Assembly: GCF_000227115.2 (NCBI RefSeq)
Contig: NC_016482.1
Span: 744,001 to 808,000, forward strand
Reading direction: 5' to 3'
Source of the DNA: Naumovozyma dairenensis CBS 421
Lineage: Eukaryota; Ascomycota; Saccharomycetes; Saccharomycetales; Saccharomycetaceae
DNA length: 64,000 bases
The stretch's first letter is position 1. Every line of letters starts with the position of its first letter. The notes below the pieces were generated by a model. That model was not told where the DNA came from and searched no databases. It saw only the letters and a program-made list of their open reading frames with translations. Both the position numbers and the translations under genes were made by a program. Positions 22,309 through 32,669 of this stretch are shown piece by piece.

Positions 22309-22714
22309 TATGAAGTCGGTGGTAGATGTTGTCTTGTACTACCTTAGAAGGCTAAAAAGCCATGAATGGAATTCAATAAATTGACTAGAAATAGTTTAAC
22401 AGATTAGTTAACCAGTTTTAGTCACCTTTTTCCTTAATTTATTTTCTGTCTTGAACCAAGAAGATTAGGGTTAATAATGTTATTTAAAAATAAAAAACAA
22501 ACAAACCCTAGGGTTCCAGAAAGCACGTGATAAACATATTAGCTGGAAGCATTTTGTACAAAACTGGAAGGGAGAAAGCATATATACAATAGTGAGATAA
22601 AAGAAATATATACTGAAGTGACAAAAGGACAAACGGTGTTATTTTCGTTCAGAATGCACTTTGTAATTACTACTGTATATACTTTCTCTTATATATGCCA
22701 TGTACTGTGTGTAC
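22309..22714. other. Intergenic region CPR3-YML079W (CPR3 promoter)
   Basis: AT-rich promoter of CPR3 with TTAGGG-type and CACGTG sites (listed separately). No gene seen. Confidence 0.6.
22465..22531. promoter_or_regulatory. TTAGGG/Tbf1-type and Cbf1-type sites upstream of CPR3
   Basis: TTAGGGTTAA at 22465-22474, the palindrome AACCCTAGGGTT at 22504-22515, and CACGTGAT (reverse of the Cbf1 motif RTCACRTG) at 22524-22531. The Tbf1 consensus (ARCCCTAA) is met twice. They lie about 155-225 bp upstream of the CPR3 start. Function is inferred. Confidence 0.5.
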
Positions 22715-23368
22715 TTAGAGCAGAAACTTCAAAGATGCAGCTTTTTCTTCTCCTAGAAGATTCACCATTTCATCATATCCAGACATGAACAAATGATCCT
22801 CAAAATCAAATCCTGGGACCACTACTTCACTAATCAGTAAACCATTATGGAATTCTTCATTAGGAACCAGGAAGCTTGCCTTATATACCCCTCCGGGGAC
22901 GACCCATTGAGAAACTTCACCATTAGCATAATCAAACCCAACACGGAATGATTTCACTTGCCCATTAGGGTAGATTAGTACATATTGCCCCTTCCCACGT
23001 TGTAAGATGTGTATTATACGATTCCTATTCTTATGCATCTTACCAATTGGCGAATCCGGTGTTAATAAATAATAGATCAAAGTAGAGTAATTTCTTTTCA
23101 AAAGTACTAGCTTAGTAGTTTCTTCTTCTTCCCAAGATCCTTTCTTAGTTATCTTAGTTGGCGCATCCATTACAAATGGAGATCTATCTGTCTCTTTAAA
23201 GTACCCACCTTCACCATGTTTAATTAGACCCCAAGTATCGATTAGCTCTTTCAGTTTAGTTGGGGGTTCACTTGCTGGAACTTGAACAAACGATGCAAGA
23301 TTATCAATTGGATACTCTCTCACTGAGTCAATGGTAGCTGATTCCAAACAAATCTTCTCTTCATTCAT
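22715..23368 (-). CDS. Cupin-fold protein, YML079W family
   Basis: 217 residues (about 201 in S. cerevisiae). It belongs to the DUF985 cupin family, a small beta-barrel whose S. cerevisiae member has a known structure but no known substrate. Family features visible are the LIKHGEGGYFKET, SPIGKMHKNRNRIIHIL and PGGVYKASFLV stretches. His residues in the barrel could bind a ligand or metal, but this is not shown by sequence alone. It sits between CPR3 and DUS1 as on chromosome XIII. Two ATGs lie close together at the 5' end; the in-frame one (MNEEKIC) is used. Confidence 0.88.
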   Translation of the reverse strand: MNEEKICLESATIDSVREYPIDNLASFVQVPASEPPTKLKELIDTWGLIKHGEGGYFKETDRSPFVMDAPTKITKKGSWEEEETTKLVLLKRNYSTLIYYLLTPDSPIGKMHKNRNRIIHILQRGKGQYVLIYPNGQVKSFRVGFDYANGEVSQWVVPGGVYKASFLVPNEEFHNGLLISEVVVPGFDFEDHLFMSGYDEMVNLLGEEKAASLKFLL

Positions 23369-23602
23369 ATTTCCTGGTCGTCAGGTTTCCTTTCTTGAGT
23401 ATATTAATCTACCCTTTAGTTTATTTTTATATGGATGTTGCGATTAGAAATTTTTTTATTATTAAAAACAGAAACTCTGGCCGAGGTATTCTTACGTTAC
23501 TTCTCATCTCAAAGGTAAGGATCCAGAATCTACAAAAAAATGGGTTCAATGCTCTGAGTATATTAGGTTTAATGTAGTTTATATAACATCTATCTACTTG
23601 AT

Positions 23603-24892
23603 CTATACAGGCGCTACCTTTAATTCCTTTTTTGTTGAATTTTCTAATCCCATATCTGATTTTCTTTTCTTGCTGTTATCACTGTCACAGCTTTCCTTAA
23701 CAGCTTCACGTTCTAAATCGCTCTTTAATTTCTCAACTAATCTTTTGTCGCCGGTTACACCATTAACCGGTCTAAAATATGGTTGACATCTCCAATACGG
23801 TATTTTCTTATAACAACCACCCCATAGCTCCATTTCTCCATTAATTATCTTATCCTTTTCGTCAATGTCCGCTTCATTGAATATTTTTTTAACAATATCT
23901 TCAACAGGTTTTACCACATTTTCTTCCCAAACATCAAATGATGATTTAGCATTCAACTTAGCCAATTCAGTTCTAATATCAACATGGTTTGGTAAAAATG
24001 GTCGTAGAATCTTGAAAAAATGTGATTTCATAGCTATACGTGATGCCTGAGACCCTTGATATTTCTTAACAATTTCGAAATATTCTCTAGTAATTTTGTC
24101 TACTCTTGGGAACGCTTTTTTTAATTCTTCACATGTTGCGTCATTAGGAATATTAACAAAAATACCTGGGTTATACAAGTTCCCCTCTGCACTCATGACA
24201 CCATCACAATGCATATAAGTTAAACATCTACTAATATCTTCTGGATATAATACATTCCCATTAGCAAAGAATACTGTATCTGATGGTAAATTATCTCTTA
24301 AATATTTAATAATCTCCCAATCTGCTAATCCAGTCTTTTGACCCTTTTGTTCTCTTAATCTCCCATGCACTGTTAAAAATTGTGCTCCTGCGTCTAATAC
24401 CATTTTAGCATACTCTAAGGTCTTTTCTCTCTCAGGGAACACACGAATTTTCGCAGTAACAGGTACATTAAGATTGTCATGTAAAGTTTTAATTAATTTA
24501 TGAATCAAATCCCATTCTTCCATCAAGAATGACCCATAATGACCCTTTCTGGCGATCCCTTGAGGACATCCTAAATTCAAATCCACTGCATCACATTTAT
24601 TTTCAATTAATTTAGCAGCTTTCAATAAATATTCAGGATCATTGGCACAAAATTGTACCACTAAGGGCCTGTCAAGATCAGCATCTCCATCATATTCACT
24701 CCACATATCTTTCCTATATTTTTCAGAAGTGGCAAATAATTTTGCATGAAGCATGGGCGTGTATGTTAAGGTGGCTCCATATCTTCTGGAGAGAATCCTC
24801 CATGCTAATTCCGATTGATCAACCATTGGTGCGACGATCTTTGTCGGACATCCGATCTTTTCAAAGAGTTGTCTTCCCTTAAGTTTATTCAT
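23603..24892 (-). CDS. DUS1: tRNA-dihydrouridine synthase 1
   Basis: 429 residues (423 in S. cerevisiae). An FMN enzyme that reduces uridines 16 and 17 in the D-loop of tRNAs. The TIM-barrel core is complete: APMVDQSELAWR near the N-terminus binds FMN, DAVDLNLGCPQGIARKGHYG carries the catalytic Cys, and TAKIRVFPE, LTVHGRLREQ and FFANGNV follow. The Lys-rich C-terminus is typical. The start MNKLKGRQLFE is the first ATG and fits the family. It is head to tail with the large zinc-finger gene downstream, as YML080W is with YML081W. Confidence 0.95.
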   Translation of the reverse strand: MNKLKGRQLFEKIGCPTKIVAPMVDQSELAWRILSRRYGATLTYTPMLHAKLFATSEKYRKDMWSEYDGDADLDRPLVVQFCANDPEYLLKAAKLIENKCDAVDLNLGCPQGIARKGHYGSFLMEEWDLIHKLIKTLHDNLNVPVTAKIRVFPEREKTLEYAKMVLDAGAQFLTVHGRLREQKGQKTGLADWEIIKYLRDNLPSDTVFFANGNVLYPEDISRCLTYMHCDGVMSAEGNLYNPGIFVNIPNDATCEELKKAFPRVDKITREYFEIVKKYQGSQASRIAMKSHFFKILRPFLPNHVDIRTELAKLNAKSSFDVWEENVVKPVEDIVKKIFNEADIDEKDKIINGEMELWGGCYKKIPYWRCQPYFRPVNGVTGDKRLVEKLKSDLEREAVKESCDSDNSKKRKSDMGLENSTKKELKVAPV

Positions 24893-25305
24893 TTCTTTGT
24901 GTATGGTTTCGCTTGCTTGTTGAGTTTTTATAAGAGAAGCTTAATCAATCCTACCATTTTGTCTTGATCTTTCCAGTTGAAAAGAAATGGAAGTACCAAT
25001 CATCGAATTTCAGCTCATCTAATCTCTTCGATGTAAATAGTTTTTGTTTTTTCCACTTTTTTCCTCGCTTACGCGTTGCACCTATAGCAAAAGAAATGAT
25101 AAAATGTCACACACATAACGTCAAGTTTATTCGATTTATAGTTATTTACCAAAAAAAAAAGATTAGATTGCTCATTTTATATTTGAAAAGTAGAACAATC
25201 AAATTCAGGGATAAGTCTTTATTTTATAGAGATCACTTAGTCATCTGTAAAAGTATAAGATATTTCTGTATTGGTCTATAATCTGTCTATATCTATCTAT
25301 ATATG
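24893..25305. other. Intergenic region DUS1-TDA9
   Basis: AT-rich. Includes the DUS1 promoter (a weak PAC-like GCTCATCT near 25013) and the 3' end of the zinc-finger gene. No gene seen. Confidence 0.55.
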
Positions 25306-28300
25306 CTAATTTTGAACATTGTCTGGTTGAATCCTTTGTTCGGTATCTCCTTCTTTTAGGATGTATAATGCTCGAGATTGTAACGCATTTGCAAAAGTCA
25401 ATGATATTGGCCAAACTGGTGAATCACCCAATATTCTTACACCCATATAAAGACATCTAATGGACATTTTCATTGTCTTCAAGAACTTGATAGTATCGTG
25501 TATAGGTGATTCTATTCTCATCACATTTTCCACAAAATTATCATCCAATAATTTACTACCTTCAGGTAAGTTTAAAAATTCCGCATAGCCCTGAAAGTTA
25601 GCACCTTTTGATAGCAACTGTCTTTCAATTTTCTTCATTAATTTGAATGCTTTTAACCATAATGTTCTATCTGGAATTTTAAGACTCGTTGAATCCACGT
25701 CTTTCCTGTTGTTAATTACATCACTAGCCCAATTTTCAATCAGTTTTAGATATTCTGAAAGAATTAGAATCGATGTGAAAATGCATGTCACGGATAAAAT
25801 TGGTGTCTTAATATTCTGTGAATTTTCAGTAATAGATATCGTATCAATCCAAAAGCCAATAATACTTACGGAATAAGTAGTTGCTTCATGTAATGATTCC
25901 CAATCATATAAAAATGATTTCAAATTTTCATTCATTAAATTCCATTCTTGTAACCAAATTAATTCTAAAATGGTTGACAAATCAATACATTTCCTAATTT
26001 TTGCAAATAAATGCAGAGGAATAATTAATCTCATTGACGGATTCGATCTAATCATCGGAATATTATCTTTATTTGGAACTAAGATACCACCATTCTTAAT
26101 ATATAATGCTTCCCAATATTTCAACATTGAGGCAACAATAGGTCTCGAAGTCATTCTCCATTTAATATCATTTAATTGAATAGAAGCATGTGAGCTATTA
26201 CTAATATGAGGATCATTATACAAGTTTTGTTTAATAACATTTCTTTCAATAAATATTTTTTCATGAATGGAAATTAACAACGATAATAATGTCTTGAATG
26301 ATATTTTCGTGTTTTCATAAAGAAATTGGCTACCATTCGATAAATACATCAAACAATTCTCATAGGATCCATCCCCATTTGACAATTCAATCAAAGAAAA
26401 TTTAGAATCTAATTCGATATTAAACTTATTAAGATAAAATGACCAAATTTCAGAATCTTCTGCCAAATATAAAACTTCATGATAACATGGGATACCACAT
26501 TTTAAATCTAATGAATGGAAACAACAATCTCTACCACTAACTGATGAAAAAAAATTCGATAATAATAACACCACATGACAAGTTCTAATTCTGGATTGTG
26601 CTAATATGAAATAATTAAAATTTTTCTCAATTTGTTCCTCAGTTTTATATTGGCCCTTAATCTTAGCCAATTTTGATGGATTATCTTGGAATTCCATGAC
26701 ATGATCACTCTCGATCGGTGGTTTAACGAAATTCTCTAATGGTAAGTTTAATTTTGTGATTTTAACTAATTGAATTAGTGTCATTAACTGTGGTTTCATG
26801 TTTTTGATCACGTTAACGTCATTACTAAATATACCAATAAACGTTAATAGAATTAAACTTTGGATAATCCATAATGGTGTAGTCTCATAGCAATTATTTT
26901 TCTGTTCTAAATATTCCCTTACATGGATCCATGAAATGTTTGATAAAATTTTAGCATGTATTGAATGGAAGCCGTAAATGGCACCACACATAGCAATTGA
27001 CAATAGGAGTGGATAATTCTCCATGGAAGGTTCAACTGAATATAAATGTAGGATGGGGAAATAATAATGAAATTCCCTTTGATATAATTGAACATAATCA
27101 TTTAATTCATCGACAGTAGGAAAGAAATTCGCCAAAGACTTATTATCATTTATTATGGAATTACGTAATTCTTCTGTGAAGAAACATATTTTCAAGTTTT
27201 TATTTCTCGTATATTTAGCATTTGAACCATTCGATATATCTTTTAAATTCTTACTGGAGGCAACTGATTTTTGGAATAGATCAAATTGTCTTGAGTTAAA
27301 TAGACTAGACACATTATAAGTCAATTTTTTAACATCATCTAATTTGTGTCCAGTTGCTGAAGATGCATGGTTATTTTGAGTATTGAGATTCGGATGTGTG
27401 TTGACAGCAAGAGCTATTTTTTCTCCTTGATTGGTATGAATATCTCGCAAATTATCTTTCGTTTCTATTAATTTAGGTAACACATTAGATAAAGGTTTTG
27501 GGTCAACTGAAGGTGGAGTTGGGGCCTGGCCTATAGCATTATCTAAGAATCCGATTTCATTGAAATGGTCGCCAGAAGTTTTGAAATCCATATCCAACGG
27601 ATGGGCAATAAAATCAGTTAACCAATGTTCATCAGGATGGATATTCGAGATTTCCACCATTTTCGTCGACAAGTGCTGTTGGTAGTCTGGGTTATTTGTT
27701 AAGTTGGATTTCAAAAGAGAGGTTCCATTACTAATTTCTAAAGCGCCTTGGGCAGTTTTTGGCCTGTCAAATTCATGAGATTGGCTCATATAATACACCT
27801 CTTGACTTGAAGCCTGTTTTGTTGGTTGTTCACTTGCTGGACGGCCAATTTCCGGATGTTGTGGATACCTTGCGGTGGTATTATCATGAACCATTTGTGG
27901 GAGATTACTTTCCGGTATTGAAAACTGGTGGACATCATGTTCTGGTTGGTAAGGTATATTTTGATAATTAAAATATGCTAAATTTGAGTTTACTGAATTT
28001 GATTTGGAAAACCCACCAGACCCTCCAAATGAGGAACTCATAGTAAGGAAATCTGATAAGTATGGTGCAAAACCATAAATATCTCCATTATTGGGTGTCA
28101 TTGGTGGTGGTCCACGGGAGCTTATATTCATTTGCGATTGGACTCCTGTCGATATATTATACACGCTTGAATTAACATGTAAAACGGATGGTTGATTATT
28201 TGGTTGAATGTTATTAGTATTTCCAGGGATATTGGATGCGTCGTTAGAAAGTGAGAACTGTATATCGTTAATGTTGAATTTAGAATCCCCATAACTATTG

Positions 28301-29394
28301 GGGTCATCCAAGGAGAAAAATGGAGGTAATTCAAGAGCTTCAAAATCGACACCTGATTCCAATGCTTTATCTATCAATTGTTGAGCTGTTAATTGTGGTG
28401 TGGAAAATCCGACTTGATGAGGGACATCATTCATAGACTCAGAACCTGATCCGTTGTTATTATTGCTAATGTTACGTGTATTTTTTTCAGTGGGGTTATC
28501 TGGAGCATATGTAAATGCACTCGAAGCAGAAAAGGATGCATGCCTTTTAGATCTAGATGTACCATCTTGAAGTAGTGCTGGCGATGGTTCACGTCCAATT
28601 TTGTGCTCTTGACGAAGAGGATGACTATAATAATCAATCGGTTGTTGTTGTTGTTGTTGTTGTTCTTCGAAATGGACAGGTGGTGGACCTACTGAACCAG
28701 ACGGAATATAAGTTGCAGGAGATGGCGTTGACTTTAAAGAGGAAGTTGTCGATGTTACATCTGGATGCCATTCATTGGAGGTCCTCCGATATTCATGTTT
28801 ATTTCTTGCTTCAGTTTCCCTCGCTTCTCTTTTCAATTGTGCTGCTGTCTTCGCAAGAGGATTTCTAGGTGTCGGTAGAATGGTAGCTTTATTTCCCTTT
28901 ATTTGAATTATATTTTTATTAATCTTATCTTCAGCAGAATCAGGTAATGGACCTTGAAATGGAACAGGTATTCCGTTATTGTTACTGCTATTAGTGTACG
29001 AATCCATCGAGGTACCTATTAAAGCGGCATGAAGTTTGTGTTGATGTCTAAGGACCAAATCTCTTCTTGCGAAACAACGTCCACAAAAGACACATAAGAA
29101 TGGTTTTTCATTAGTGTGTGATCTTTGATGCCTTTTCAAATGTTCTTGTCTAACAAAGCCTCTTGTACAAGTAGAACAAACGAAGGGTCTTGGTTTATTT
29201 GTCTTTATCCTTCTCGATTTTTTAGGGATTGGAATTAGACCTGGGGTTGGTGTAGCTGTTTGACTAGAGTCACCTGAACCAGTCATACTGGCAGTATCAG
29301 TTCCAGAAGTTATTTGCTCTTGTTCTCGGTCTTGTTCTTCTTTGCCAGTTATTGATAATACTGTCTTTTTTTGTTTATCATCGATAGGTGACAT
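25306..29394 (-). CDS. TDA9: C2H2 zinc-finger transcription factor (TDA9/RSF2)
   Basis: 1,362 residues. Two tandem C2H2 fingers near the N-terminus: C73-C76-H89-H93 and C101-C104-H117-H122, with the linker HTNEKPF. A basic patch ([13 protein letters not shown]) precedes them. A long Asn/Gln/Ser-rich region with a glutamine run (near residue 240) follows. The last ~600 residues form a helical fungal transcription-factor-like region. TDA9 (YML081W) and RSF2 (YJR127C) are duplicates; Rsf2 controls respiratory and glycerol growth genes. Neighbours DUS1 and ATP18 point to TDA9, but ENT3 nearby is an RSF2 neighbour, so the assignment to one duplicate is not certain. Confidence 0.88.
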   Translation of the reverse strand: MSPIDDKQKKTVLSITGKEEQDREQEQITSGTDTASMTGSGDSSQTATPTPGLIPIPKKSRRIKTNKPRPFVCSTCTRGFVRQEHLKRHQRSHTNEKPFLCVFCGRCFARRDLVLRHQHKLHAALIGTSMDSYTNSSNNNGIPVPFQGPLPDSAEDKINKNIIQIKGNKATILPTPRNPLAKTAAQLKREARETEARNKHEYRRTSNEWHPDVTSTTSSLKSTPSPATYIPSGSVGPPPVHFEEQQQQQQQPIDYYSHPLRQEHKIGREPSPALLQDGTSRSKRHASFSASSAFTYAPDNPTEKNTRNISNNNNGSGSESMNDVPHQVGFSTPQLTAQQLIDKALESGVDFEALELPPFFSLDDPNSYGDSKFNINDIQFSLSNDASNIPGNTNNIQPNNQPSVLHVNSSVYNISTGVQSQMNISSRGPPPMTPNNGDIYGFAPYLSDFLTMSSSFGGSGGFSKSNSVNSNLAYFNYQNIPYQPEHDVHQFSIPESNLPQMVHDNTTARYPQHPEIGRPASEQPTKQASSQEVYYMSQSHEFDRPKTAQGALEISNGTSLLKSNLTNNPDYQQHLSTKMVEISNIHPDEHWLTDFIAHPLDMDFKTSGDHFNEIGFLDNAIGQAPTPPSVDPKPLSNVLPKLIETKDNLRDIHTNQGEKIALAVNTHPNLNTQNNHASSATGHKLDDVKKLTYNVSSLFNSRQFDLFQKSVASSKNLKDISNGSNAKYTRNKNLKICFFTEELRNSIINDNKSLANFFPTVDELNDYVQLYQREFHYYFPILHLYSVEPSMENYPLLLSIAMCGAIYGFHSIHAKILSNISWIHVREYLEQKNNCYETTPLWIIQSLILLTFIGIFSNDVNVIKNMKPQLMTLIQLVKITKLNLPLENFVKPPIESDHVMEFQDNPSKLAKIKGQYKTEEQIEKNFNYFILAQSRIRTCHVVLLLSNFFSSVSGRDCCFHSLDLKCGIPCYHEVLYLAEDSEIWSFYLNKFNIELDSKFSLIELSNGDGSYENCLMYLSNGSQFLYENTKISFKTLLSLLISIHEKIFIERNVIKQNLYNDPHISNSSHASIQLNDIKWRMTSRPIVASMLKYWEALYIKNGGILVPNKDNIPMIRSNPSMRLIIPLHLFAKIRKCIDLSTILELIWLQEWNLMNENLKSFLYDWESLHEATTYSVSIIGFWIDTISITENSQNIKTPILSVTCIFTSILILSEYLKLIENWASDVINNRKDVDSTSLKIPDRTLWLKAFKLMKKIERQLLSKGANFQGYAEFLNLPEGSKLLDDNFVENVMRIESPIHDTIKFLKTMKMSIRCLYMGVRILGDSPVWPISLTFANALQSRALYILKEGDTEQRIQPDNVQN

Positions 29395-30110
29395 ATTTAT
29401 AAAACGAAGTAAGAAAGTTGTATAATGCTATGAGGGGATAGTCCAGGAATGCAATTCGTGTAATGAATAATAAAGATTATTTACTTTCGAAATGAATTTC
29501 CGAGTGGCTGTATCTTTTCAGAGTGTTATTGTTGTTGCAGCAACGGAAATTATATAATACAATTGATAGAGAGGATGGGAACGTACAAGCTCAGTACTGT
29601 ATGAAATCTTAAATGGGCAGTATTTTGTAAAAATAATATATGATGAACTTCTTTCTATGTCCTTGGCTATCTGTTGCCTTGTCCCCGTGCGAAGCAAATT
29701 TCATTATTAATAGACTAAAGATAATGATTCCACCTAGTTTGGCGCTCTAGTGTCAAAAACTGTCCAATTTTCTCAAATCTTAAAAAAAAAAGCGAGCACT
29801 TTTACAAGCCCTATATATCAAGAAAGATACCAGGGCTGGATTTATTTATAATGAGGGTAATAAAGCGAGGAAACAAAAAGAATAATTGTTGTGGTAGGGC
29901 AAATTTACTTACTTTTCCACCAAATCCTTGAGCCAATCAAAATTGGGAAGCACGACTCCCCAGGCAAAGGGCGACTATATCTGCTATTACCTTACAGTAG
30001 AATACTTTTAATAGTATAGTTCAAGCACCATTAGCAACATAAAAAGGAAGCTACGATTAGAAGACAAGATCGATAACACCAACCCACATATATATATCTA
30101 TTCAATTGCC
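29395..30110. other. Divergent promoter region TDA9-ATP18
   Basis: About 0.7 kb shared by two divergent genes. Contains CCAAT and ATTGG elements at 29933-29946 near ATP18. No gene seen. Confidence 0.6.
29933..29946. promoter_or_regulatory. Candidate HAP (CCAAT) elements of ATP18
   Basis: CCAAT at 29933-29937 and its inverse ATTGG at 29942-29946, 165-175 bp upstream of ATP18. The Hap2/3/4/5 complex activates respiratory genes through such boxes, which fits an ATP synthase subunit. The core is only five bases, so chance is possible. Confidence 0.4.
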
Positions 30111-30308
30111 ATGATTAAACGATTCCCCACACCCGTTTTGAAACAAAATTGGCCCTTCTTTGTTGCAGGTGCTATCACATATTGGGGAGTTTCCAAAATA
30201 ACAACGGCATCTGAGAATTCTGACGAATGGATTAACGATCCAAGAAATCCCAGATTTGCCAAAGGTGGTAAGATCGTCGATTTAAATAAGGATAAAGCTC
30301 ATGAATGA
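30111..30308 (+). CDS. ATP18: Mitochondrial ATP synthase subunit i/j
   Basis: 65 residues (59 in S. cerevisiae). A small inner-membrane subunit of the Fo sector. Family features are the KRFPTPVLKQNWPFFVAGA start, which holds the single membrane segment (about residues 13-30), and the conserved INDPRNPRFAKGGKIVD tail. It is divergent from the TDA9-type gene, as YML081C-A is from YML081W. Confidence 0.95.
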   Translation: MIKRFPTPVLKQNWPFFVAGAITYWGVSKITTASENSDEWINDPRNPRFAKGGKIVDLNKDKAHE

Positions 30309-30578
30309 ATTAGTTTCGGGTCAACTTTCCTGACCATCGCATTTAAACTGTAAATAAATGGAATTTGCCATAGATAGAATTAATGCTTTGTGTAGTCATT
30401 AGCGTACAAAGCCTTTTTATTCCCCAAAGCTATATTCCATTCATCTGCATACGTAAGTACGTATAGAAACATCATCTATTAAATATATTCAATCTTTTTA
30501 AAGGAAAATAATAATGTTACATTAATATTAAATAAAAATACAGATAATCCCTATTTGATTAAAAAACTGTTATTTTAT

Positions 30579-32669
30579 CTAATTATTCATTGTTTTCTCT
30601 ATAGCTCTACTAAAATTTTCTTTCAATGACGTTTTGTTTTCTAAGCCAACACAAACTCGGATCAGGGTTTCATCTAATCCATACTCCGAAACTTTTTCCA
30701 GTTCATCACCATGCTTCAAAACCGTATATGGACACACTGTAGTATAATTAGACCCTAGCGAGATTGTCTTTGATAGTTTCAAATTATTAAAAAATAATTT
30801 AGCCTTCTCTATGTCATGGAACGTAATGGAAAATACTCCACCATAACCACCATATGTTTTACATTTAATTGCGTCATAGCACATCTTAGTTTCCTTTGAC
30901 GTTGTCGTTGGATAATATATTTTCTTGAATAATTTACCGTTTGCTTCCTTTTTACCAACATATGGAGATAAAACCGTATTAACTAAATATTCAGTAGTAT
31001 TATTGATTCTAGTTGTCTTGGAAAGAAAATCTCTTGAATTTTTTTCCAGATAAAGAATATCTTCACACCATAGACAATCTTCAAATCCATCTGGAAAACT
31101 TAAGAATCGTTTAGCAAAATCATAAATCTTGCTCATGGGATTTAAGACCATTGAACCAGCAATAACGTTAGAATCACCAGTAAACACTTTAGTTAGAGAA
31201 CTACAAATAATATCAGCATGTATTATCGCATCAATATTGACAAACCCAGCTATCGTTTCATCCACAATAATGAAAAATCCATACATATCAGATAACCTTT
31301 TCAATTCAATTAAGTCACCCATTTTCAATAATGGATTTGATGGAGCTTCAATGAAAACAGCTAGGATTTGTTCACCGGAATGTAATATTTCCTTCAATTT
31401 GCTCATTGCTGAATTTTCTTCATCATTATCAGATAAGAAATGTGTATGGTTGAATTTTTGTAATACTTCTAATGTATCCACAGATGGAAATCCAAACATT
31501 ACTGTCTCCTTGTACGGACTACCATACCCAATCAATCTATTATTAAACGTACCATTAGGACTTGGAGTAGAGTCATCAGTTATAGAGTATCTTAACCTAT
31601 CCACCCTTTGGGAATCAAAATGTAATAATAACCTATGTGCTGTAAATAATGCAGCCATTCCACTTGTGAATAAATAAACATCTGTCTCTGGATTTAATGG
31701 AATGGAATTCCCTCCACTGCCATTATCGGTATCGAAACTATTACTTCTCATGTTGCTGGTAGATATATGATTTGTATCGATATCTGATACGGTACGAGAA
31801 ACTGTGCCGTTTGTGTTGTTAGTATGGGTTCGTTCATCATTTGCTAGCGGTAATGTTTCATCCATGTCAATTGGTTCTGCTGGTATAGTGGAATGGATAT
31901 ACGGCGTTGGTTCTTCTTCATCTTCTCTATCATCAAAGCCCTGACTATTACTATTATTATTATTTCCATTAATATGGGTATCTAAAAATGTCGACATATT
32001 GTTACCATTATTACGATCATTAAAGTGATAATTTTCGTTTTCATCATCGTGATCATGATCATAATCAGAATCCATAACATTCTTAGTAATTCTCTTCTTA
32101 ATTAAACTCTTCGCTCTATCAGTGAATGTAAAATTGAAATTCCTACCATATCTCGATTCAATGAATTCCTTCTCATCATCATTATCATTTTCTTCCCCAA
32201 TGGAATGAGGTATTGTTGTCCTCGTTGATTTTTCTAACATAAACAATTCATGCAATACATATTCAGCCAAATACTCCGAAATAATTTCACCTGATAATCT
32301 CCAATATTCCATCATCAATGGTTCAAATTCCCTCTTTGTGAACACTACAGCAATCTTACATTCCCTCTTGAATGCCATCTCATTAGAATCCTTTGGTTTA
32401 GAAGTAGCCAATTGCAAAATCCTAACCTTAGGAGGAGTCGTTGTCGTTGAAGCTCTAGTGACTTTCACAGCAATATATTCTCTACATCTTTTCGCTACTG
32501 TGTATGAAGGGAAACAGATACAGGTTTCATTCTCTTTGGCATATCTATCACTTAAAATTTCACACAATCTTTTCACTGATTTAGCTAGTTTGATTCTAGG
32601 GTGTATATCTTTGATATCGTCCCATGTTAGTGATGAAGTTGGCGGAGCGGTTGTAGATCTGTTAATCAT
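30579..32669 (-). CDS. Cystathionine gamma-synthase-like PLP enzyme (YML082W/STR2)
   Basis: 696 residues from the ATG of MINRSTTAPP; an in-frame TTG eight codons upstream is not used. The C-terminal part is a PLP-dependent Cys/Met-metabolism fold, with VDETIAGFVN and SSLTKVFTGDSN (PLP lysine near K494). YML082W and STR2 (YJR130C) are duplicates; Str2 makes cystathionine from O-acetylated homoserine and cysteine in trans-sulfuration. An Asp/Asn-rich insert (about residues 155-300) interrupts the fold and is longer than I would expect. The position after ATP18 fits YML082W, but the paralog choice is open. It is convergent with ATP18. Confidence 0.85.
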   Translation of the reverse strand: MINRSTTAPPTSSLTWDDIKDIHPRIKLAKSVKRLCEILSDRYAKENETCICFPSYTVAKRCREYIAVKVTRASTTTTPPKVRILQLATSKPKDSNEMAFKRECKIAVVFTKREFEPLMMEYWRLSGEIISEYLAEYVLHELFMLEKSTRTTIPHSIGEENDNDDEKEFIESRYGRNFNFTFTDRAKSLIKKRITKNVMDSDYDHDHDDENENYHFNDRNNGNNMSTFLDTHINGNNNNSNSQGFDDREDEEEPTPYIHSTIPAEPIDMDETLPLANDERTHTNNTNGTVSRTVSDIDTNHISTSNMRSNSFDTDNGSGGNSIPLNPETDVYLFTSGMAALFTAHRLLLHFDSQRVDRLRYSITDDSTPSPNGTFNNRLIGYGSPYKETVMFGFPSVDTLEVLQKFNHTHFLSDNDEENSAMSKLKEILHSGEQILAVFIEAPSNPLLKMGDLIELKRLSDMYGFFIIVDETIAGFVNIDAIIHADIICSSLTKVFTGDSNVIAGSMVLNPMSKIYDFAKRFLSFPDGFEDCLWCEDILYLEKNSRDFLSKTTRINNTTEYLVNTVLSPYVGKKEANGKLFKKIYYPTTTSKETKMCYDAIKCKTYGGYGGVFSITFHDIEKAKLFFNNLKLSKTISLGSNYTTVCPYTVLKHGDELEKVSEYGLDETLIRVCVGLENKTSLKENFSRAIEKTMNN

